Shown here: piece by piece, positions 60,209 to 64,000 of the stretch | Numbering within the stretch: the stretch's first letter is position 1 | Layout: each line of letters starts with the position of its first letter | Notes under the pieces: generated by a model | Seen by the model: the letters and a program-made list of their open reading frames with translations, nothing else | Database searches by the model: none | What the model was told of the DNA's origin: nothing | Made by a program: the position numbers and the translations under genes | NCBI RefSeq assembly: GCF_003231305.1 | Contig: NZ_QKVM01000035.1 | Span: forward strand, 1-64,000 | Length of the DNA stretch: 64,000 nt | Reading direction: 5' to 3' | From: Pseudomonas sichuanensis | GTDB taxonomy: Bacteria > Pseudomonadota > Gammaproteobacteria > Pseudomonadales > Pseudomonadaceae

Positions 60209-61258
60209 TCACAGCCGCGGGTAATCGATGTAGCCCACCGGCCCCTTGCCATAGAAGGTTTCCGGATGCGGCGCATTGAGCGGCGCATCGGCCGCCAGCC
60301 GGGCCGGCAGGTCGGGGTTGGCGATGAACGGGATGCCAAAGGCCACCGCATCGGCCTTGCCGCTGGCCAGGGCGGCATTGGCGCTGGCTTTGTCGAATCG
60401 CTCGTTGACGATGTACGGGCCGCCGAACGCATCCTTTATAAGCAGGCCAATACTGTCGTCGGCTTCCTTCTCCCGTGAACAGATGAACGCGATGCCCCGC
60501 TTGCCCAGTTCCCGGGCCACGTAGGTGAATGTCTCGGCGCGGTCGGCGTCGCCCATGTCGTGGGCATCGGCGCGCGGTGCCAGGTGTACGCCGACGCGGC
60601 CGGCGCCCCACACCTCGATGGCCGCGTCGGTTACCTCCAGCAGCAGCCGCGCACGGTTTTCCAGCGAGCCGCCGTAGCGGTCGGTGCGCTGGTTGGTGCT
60701 GCTCTGCAGGAACTGGTCGAGCAGGTAGCCATTGGCGCCGTGGATCTCCACACCGTCGAAACCGGCAGCCTTGGCGTTCTCGGCACCGCTGCGGTAGGCC
60801 TCGACGATGTCGGCGATCTCTTCGGTTTCCAGGGCGCGCGGGGTGGGGTAGTCGCTGAGCGGCCGCACCAGGCTCACGTGGCCCTTGGGCTGGATGGCGC
60901 TGGGGGCTACCGGCAGCTCACCGTTCAGGTACGACGGGTGGGAGATGCGCCCGACGTGCCACAGCTGCAGGAAGATGCGCCCGCCGGCGCCATGGATGGC
61001 CTTGGTGACGTTGTGCCAGCCGCGTACCTGCTCGTCGTTCCAGATACCTGGGGTGTCGGGGTAGCCGACCCCCATCGGGGTGACCGAGGTCGCTTCGCTG
61101 AGGATCAGCCCGGCGCTGGCGCGTTGCACGTAGTACTCGGCCATCAGCGCGTTGGGTACCCGGCCTTCGTCGGCACGGCAACGGGTCAGCGGGGCCATGA
61201 TGATGCGGTTGGGCAGTTGCAGGTCGCCCAGTGTGATTGGATCGAACAGCGTGGTCAT
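60209..61258 (-). CDS. xenB: Old yellow enzyme-family alkene/xenobiotic reductase
   Basis: The 349-residue FMN enzyme has the OYE motifs: IIMAPLTRCRA, the YYVQRASAGLILSEATSVTP segment, FDGVEIHGANGYLLDQFLQ and TDRYGGSLENRARLLLE. Family members reduce activated alkenes, nitro compounds and nitrate esters with NADPH. It is the last gene of a minus-strand operon behind an ArsR regulator and an MFS transporter (19 bases apart). The match is to the NemA/XenB group; the exact subgroup is uncertain. Confidence 0.88.
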   Translation of the reverse strand: MTTLFDPITLGDLQLPNRIIMAPLTRCRADEGRVPNALMAEYYVQRASAGLILSEATSVTPMGVGYPDTPGIWNDEQVRGWHNVTKAIHGAGGRIFLQLWHVGRISHPSYLNGELPVAPSAIQPKGHVSLVRPLSDYPTPRALETEEIADIVEAYRSGAENAKAAGFDGVEIHGANGYLLDQFLQSSTNQRTDRYGGSLENRARLLLEVTDAAIEVWGAGRVGVHLAPRADAHDMGDADRAETFTYVARELGKRGIAFICSREKEADDSIGLLIKDAFGGPYIVNERFDKASANAALASGKADAVAFGIPFIANPDLPARLAADAPLNAPHPETFYGKGPVGYIDYPRL

Positions 61259-61277
61259 ACCGATTGCCTCGCAGCTA

Positions 61278-62447
61278 TCAATTGGAAACCGTGGCCAGCT
61301 CGGCGTCGCTGCCGCGCTGGTTGAAGGTGATCAGGGTGACGATCAGCGCCAGTACAGCCAGGGCCGCCGCAGCCAGCGGCACGCGGGTCAGGCCGAAGCC
61401 GTGGGCGATGACGCTGCCGCCCACCCAGGCGCCCAGAGCGTTGCCCAGGTTGAATGCGCCGATATTGAGGGTCGACACCAGGTTAGGTGCTGCCTTGCCG
61501 TAGGTGACCACGTTGACCTGCAGTGCCGGTACGGCGGCGAAGGCGGCGGTGGCCCAGAGGAACAGGGTGATCTCGGCGGGCACCAGCGCCGTGCTGGTCC
61601 AGCTCAGCGCGGTGGACACCACGGCCATGGCGGTGAACACACCCATCAAGGTGGCGCCCAGGCGGCGGTCGGCGAGCTTGCCGCCGACAATATTGCCCAG
61701 GGTCAGGCCCAGGCCGATCAGCAGCAGGGTCCAGGTCACGCCACGTGGCGACACGCCGGTGACATCACCGAGCAGCGGCGCAACGTAGGTGAACAGGGCG
61801 AACATCGACGCCGAAAACAGCACGGTCATGCTCAGCGACAGCCAGATGCCGGCGCCTTTGAGCGCGGCCAGTTCGGCGCGCATGTTCACGCTCTGCTCTT
61901 CGGCCTGGCGTGGCAGGAAGCGCAGCAGGCCGAGCAGTGCGACCACGCCGATGCCGGTCACCGCCCAGAACGTCGAACGCCAGCCGGCGACCTGGCCCAG
62001 CGCAGTGCCCAGCGGCACACCCAGTACGTTGGCCAGGGTGAGGCCGGTGAACATCAGCGCGACGGCCGAGGCGCGGCGGTTGGCCGGCACCAGGCTGGCC
62101 GCCACCACCGAGCCGATGCCGAAGAACGCGCCGTGGCACAACGCGGTGACCACCCGGGCGAACATCAGCAGGTCGTAGTCGCCGGCCACCGCGCACAGCA
62201 GGTTGCCAATGATGAACACGCCCATCAGCGCCACCAGCGCGGCCTTGCGCGGCAGGCGGGCGGTGGCCAGGGCCATGAACGGCGCGCCGATGGCCACGCC
62301 CAGGGCGTAGCCGGTCACCAGCCAGCCGGCACCGGGGATGCTGACACCCAGGTCCTGTGCGACATCGGGTAGCAGGCCCATGATGACGAACTCGGTGGTG
62401 CCGATGGCGAAGGCGCTGAGGGCCAGGATCAATAAGGAAAGGGGCAT
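61278..62447 (-). CDS. MFS transporter, DHA1/AraJ type
   Basis: The 389-residue, 12-helix transporter begins MPLSLLILALSAFAIGTTEF and has VIMGLLPDVAQDLGVS, both typical of AraJ/YdhP-like sugar- or drug-efflux proteins. Loop motif A is present as the ATARLPRKAAL form. It lies 13 bases after the ArsR gene and 19 before xenB, so it likely exports the compound that induces the operon. Confidence 0.9.
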   Translation of the reverse strand: MPLSLLILALSAFAIGTTEFVIMGLLPDVAQDLGVSIPGAGWLVTGYALGVAIGAPFMALATARLPRKAALVALMGVFIIGNLLCAVAGDYDLLMFARVVTALCHGAFFGIGSVVAASLVPANRRASAVALMFTGLTLANVLGVPLGTALGQVAGWRSTFWAVTGIGVVALLGLLRFLPRQAEEQSVNMRAELAALKGAGIWLSLSMTVLFSASMFALFTYVAPLLGDVTGVSPRGVTWTLLLIGLGLTLGNIVGGKLADRRLGATLMGVFTAMAVVSTALSWTSTALVPAEITLFLWATAAFAAVPALQVNVVTYGKAAPNLVSTLNIGAFNLGNALGAWVGGSVIAHGFGLTRVPLAAAALAVLALIVTLITFNQRGSDAELATVSN

Positions 62448-62460
62448 TGCAAGGTCCTTG

Positions 62461-62763
62461 TCAGAGCTCTTGGCTCATCTGCGCGAGGAACGCCTGGATG
62501 GTGGCCTCGTTGCGTTTGAAGAAGTGCCATTGGCCGATCTTCTGGCTGCTGATCAGGCCGGCGCGCTGCAGGGTCGCCAGGTGGGCCGAGACGGTCGACT
62601 GCGACAGGCCGCAGCGTTGGTCGATCTGCCCGGCACACACACCCTGTTCGGTGCTGTGATGCTGGTCGGGGAACTGCGCGGCCGGGTCCTTCAGCCAGCT
62701 GAGGATTTCTCGCCGTACCGGGTGGGACAGGGCTTTTATTATTTCGTCGAGATCGAGTGGCAT
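62461..62763 (-). CDS. ArsR-family regulator of the MFS-OYE operon
   Basis: The 100-residue winged-helix protein begins MPLDLDEIIKALSHPVRREI and has the recognition region CGLSQSTVSAHLATLQRAGL and the wing QKIGQWHFFKRNE. Cys43 and Cys51 flank the start of the DNA-binding helices and could sense thiol-reactive compounds or metals. ATG 62763 starts the domain; the frame extends upstream into the operator without support. It is the first gene of the operon and probably a repressor of it. Confidence 0.88.
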   Translation of the reverse strand: MPLDLDEIIKALSHPVRREILSWLKDPAAQFPDQHHSTEQGVCAGQIDQRCGLSQSTVSAHLATLQRAGLISSQKIGQWHFFKRNEATIQAFLAQMSQEL

Positions 62764-62786
62764 GGATAGGCTCGTGGTGTATAGCG

Positions 62787-62832
62787 GTATATCGCGATGG
62801 AGCGAAATATAAATCGGTATTTCGCGATATAC
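62787..62832. promoter_or_regulatory. Palindromic operator candidate for the ArsR regulator
   Basis: GTATATCGCGA at 62787-62797 and TCGCGATATAC at 62822-62832 form a perfect 11-base inverted repeat with a 24-base spacer. The spacer holds an additional imperfect CGGTATTTCGCG half-site. Further CGCTATATCG and CGATATAG motifs lie at 62865-62890, toward the divergent acpH gene. It sits just upstream of the arsR start, as an autoregulatory ArsR site would, and may affect both directions. Confidence 0.75.
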
Positions 62833-62915
62833 AAATATGAAAAGGGTCTGAGCTGATCGAGAATCGCTATATCGGGTTATGACGATATAGGTTGGCGCGG
62901 TGCTAGACTGCGGCC

Positions 62916-63488
62916 ATGAATTACCTCGCACACCTGCACCTGGGCGGCCCGGCGCCGCAACAACTGCTCGGCAGCCTGTATGGCGATTTCGTCAAAGGCG
63001 CGCTGGAAGGGCGCTTTGCGCCGGAACTGGAAGCCGCGATCCGCTTGCACCGGCAGATCGACAGCTATACCGACAGCCATCCATTGGTGCTGGCCGCGCT
63101 GGCGCGCTTCCCGCGTGAGCGCAGGCGTTATGCCGGGATCGTTCTGGATGTGTTCTTCGACCACTGCCTGGCGCGGTACTGGGGGGAGTACGCCGACCAG
63201 CCATTGGCGCAGTTCACCGGCAACTTCTACCGTGTGCTGTTGGCCGAGCCGCAATTGCCGGGGCGGCTGGCGCGTATTGCGCCGTTCATGGCTGCCGATG
63301 ACTGGCTGGGGGCGTATGGCAATTTCGCCACCCTGGAGCAGGTGTTTGGCGGCATCGCCCGGCGTTTGTCGCGACCGGAAGGCCTGCAAGGGGTGATGGG
63401 GGAACTGGAGCGCCTGTATGAGCCGTTGCTGACGGATTTTCGGGCGTTCTATCCACAGTTGCAGGCGTTTGCGGCGGCGGGGCGGTGA
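62916..63488 (+). CDS. acpH: Acyl carrier protein phosphodiesterase
   Basis: The 190-residue protein matches AcpH across its length: MNYLAHLHLGG, LLGSLYGDFVKG, IRLHRQIDSYTDSHPLV and IVLDVFFDHCLARYW. His and Asp residues supply an HD-like metal site. It removes phosphopantetheine from ACP. It is divergent from the arsR operon, whose operator region extends close to its start. Confidence 0.9.
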   Translation: MNYLAHLHLGGPAPQQLLGSLYGDFVKGALEGRFAPELEAAIRLHRQIDSYTDSHPLVLAALARFPRERRRYAGIVLDVFFDHCLARYWGEYADQPLAQFTGNFYRVLLAEPQLPGRLARIAPFMAADDWLGAYGNFATLEQVFGGIARRLSRPEGLQGVMGELERLYEPLLTDFRAFYPQLQAFAAAGR

Positions 63489-63497
63489 GGCGCGCAG

Positions 63498-63977
63498 TCA
63501 GCCCAGCAGCTGCTTCATCTGTACCAGTGCAACCCGGCTGTGATCCGGTGCCTGGCGTTCCTCTATATGGAAGGGAGTGAACCCAAGCTGCGGATAAAGC
63601 AACAAGCCCGCGGTGTTGTGGTTGAAGCACGACACCCAGATTTCCTGCGCTGCGAACTGTTCGCGGGCCAGTGCGATCATGCACTGCACCAGATAGCGCG
63701 CCACGCCCTTGCCGCGTGCGGCGGGGGCGACCACTACGTTACCGAGCGCACAGATGCCGCCGGCTTCTGCTTTATAGAAGTTGGCGAAGCCCAGTAGTAC
63801 GCCGTCCTCTTCGACCACTGTCGAACCGCTGCGCTGGGCAATGGCCTCGCTCAGTTGGTTGGGTGTCAGCGGGTAGGTGGCTTTGGGGAACATGTAGAAC
63901 AGTTCGTCCGGGCCCTGGGGGAAGCAGCAGATGGCGGGGATGTCGGTGGTTTGGACTGGGCGGTGGGTCAGCGGCAT
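63498..63977 (-). CDS. GNAT-family N-acetyltransferase
   Basis: The 159-residue product has the acetyl-CoA loop in VVVAPAARGKGVARYLVQCM, a preceding strand GGICALGNVVV, and the C-terminal GLLLYPQLGFTPF segment. The substrate is unknown. ATG 63977 is the first clear start; the remaining 23 bases of the window hold its upstream region. It is convergent with acpH. Confidence 0.88.
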   Translation of the reverse strand: MPLTHRPVQTTDIPAICCFPQGPDELFYMFPKATYPLTPNQLSEAIAQRSGSTVVEEDGVLLGFANFYKAEAGGICALGNVVVAPAARGKGVARYLVQCMIALAREQFAAQEIWVSCFNHNTAGLLLYPQLGFTPFHIEERQAPDHSRVALVQMKQLLG

Positions 63978-64000
63978 AGGGGCTTCATCCTGAAAGGGTT

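Overview
The window looks like chromosome from a fluorescent Pseudomonas, most probably of the P. putida group. The support is high GC with Pseudomonas-type codon choice, an MvaT-type nucleoid protein, an olsBA ornithine-lipid pair, PykA, class I fumarase, XenB-like reductase, and many inverted pairs of the short REP palindrome built on GGGAGCGGGCTTGCCCCGCG and its variants. I see no rRNA, tRNA, CRISPR array, transposase or integrase. Most of the window is ordinary core gene content. The accessory material is concentrated at about 0.8-17.8 kb, 21.7-22.7 kb and 37-45.3 kb.

Layout: 0.1-0.5 kb holds a cysteine-cluster (YkgJ) protein. 0.8-14.8 kb is one giant repeat-built autotransporter; its well-formed GTG start with Shine-Dalgarno is separated from the rest of the gene by an in-frame TAG. 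15.2-15.7 kb holds a coupled pair of small Pseudomonas-specific proteins. 16.1-17.6 kb is a low-GC orphan Hcp / DUF4225 / membrane-protein cassette, a likely type VI effector-immunity unit, lying between imperfect direct repeats; its hcp also carries an early in-frame TAG. 18-21.6 kb has an acetyltransferase, two tandem paralogous membrane proteins, a divergent DMT exporter/LysR pair and an LprI-like protein. 21.8-22.6 kb is a Panacea (DUF4065) antitoxin with a candidate toxin behind it.

22.8-28.3 kb is a selenium locus: selD-selU on the minus strand, divergent from a four-gene ABC importer. 28.3-29.8 kb is olsBA. 29.9-36.9 kb contains an acyl-CoA-dehydrogenase-like protein, a serine hydrolase, YceI, a cardiolipin synthase-like phospholipase D protein, DJ-1/PfpI, SnoaL-like, GNAT and nitrilase-family genes. 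37-45.3 kb is a minus-strand Rhs locus: two paralogous proteins of unknown function, then an Rhs/YD protein split into two overlapping ORFs at a C5 tract. The Rhs C-terminus carries a His/Cys pattern resembling caspase-like clan CD proteases, and no gene lies behind it that could encode immunity.

45.4-54 kb is housekeeping: fumarase, a ferredoxin-type reductase, pyruvate kinase, a TPR lipoprotein, PilZ, exonuclease I, MvaT and PurU. 54.3-64 kb holds a deacetylase/glycosyltransferase pair, an amino-acid-type chemoreceptor, a HerA-like ATPase, an ArsR-MFS-old yellow enzyme operon with a clear palindromic operator candidate, an ACP phosphodiesterase and a GNAT protein.

The strongest points for a second look are: the two early amber codons in two secretion or competition genes; the Hcp cassette between direct repeats; the Panacea toxin-antitoxin pair; and the split Rhs with a protease-like tip, no immunity gene and two unknown companion proteins.
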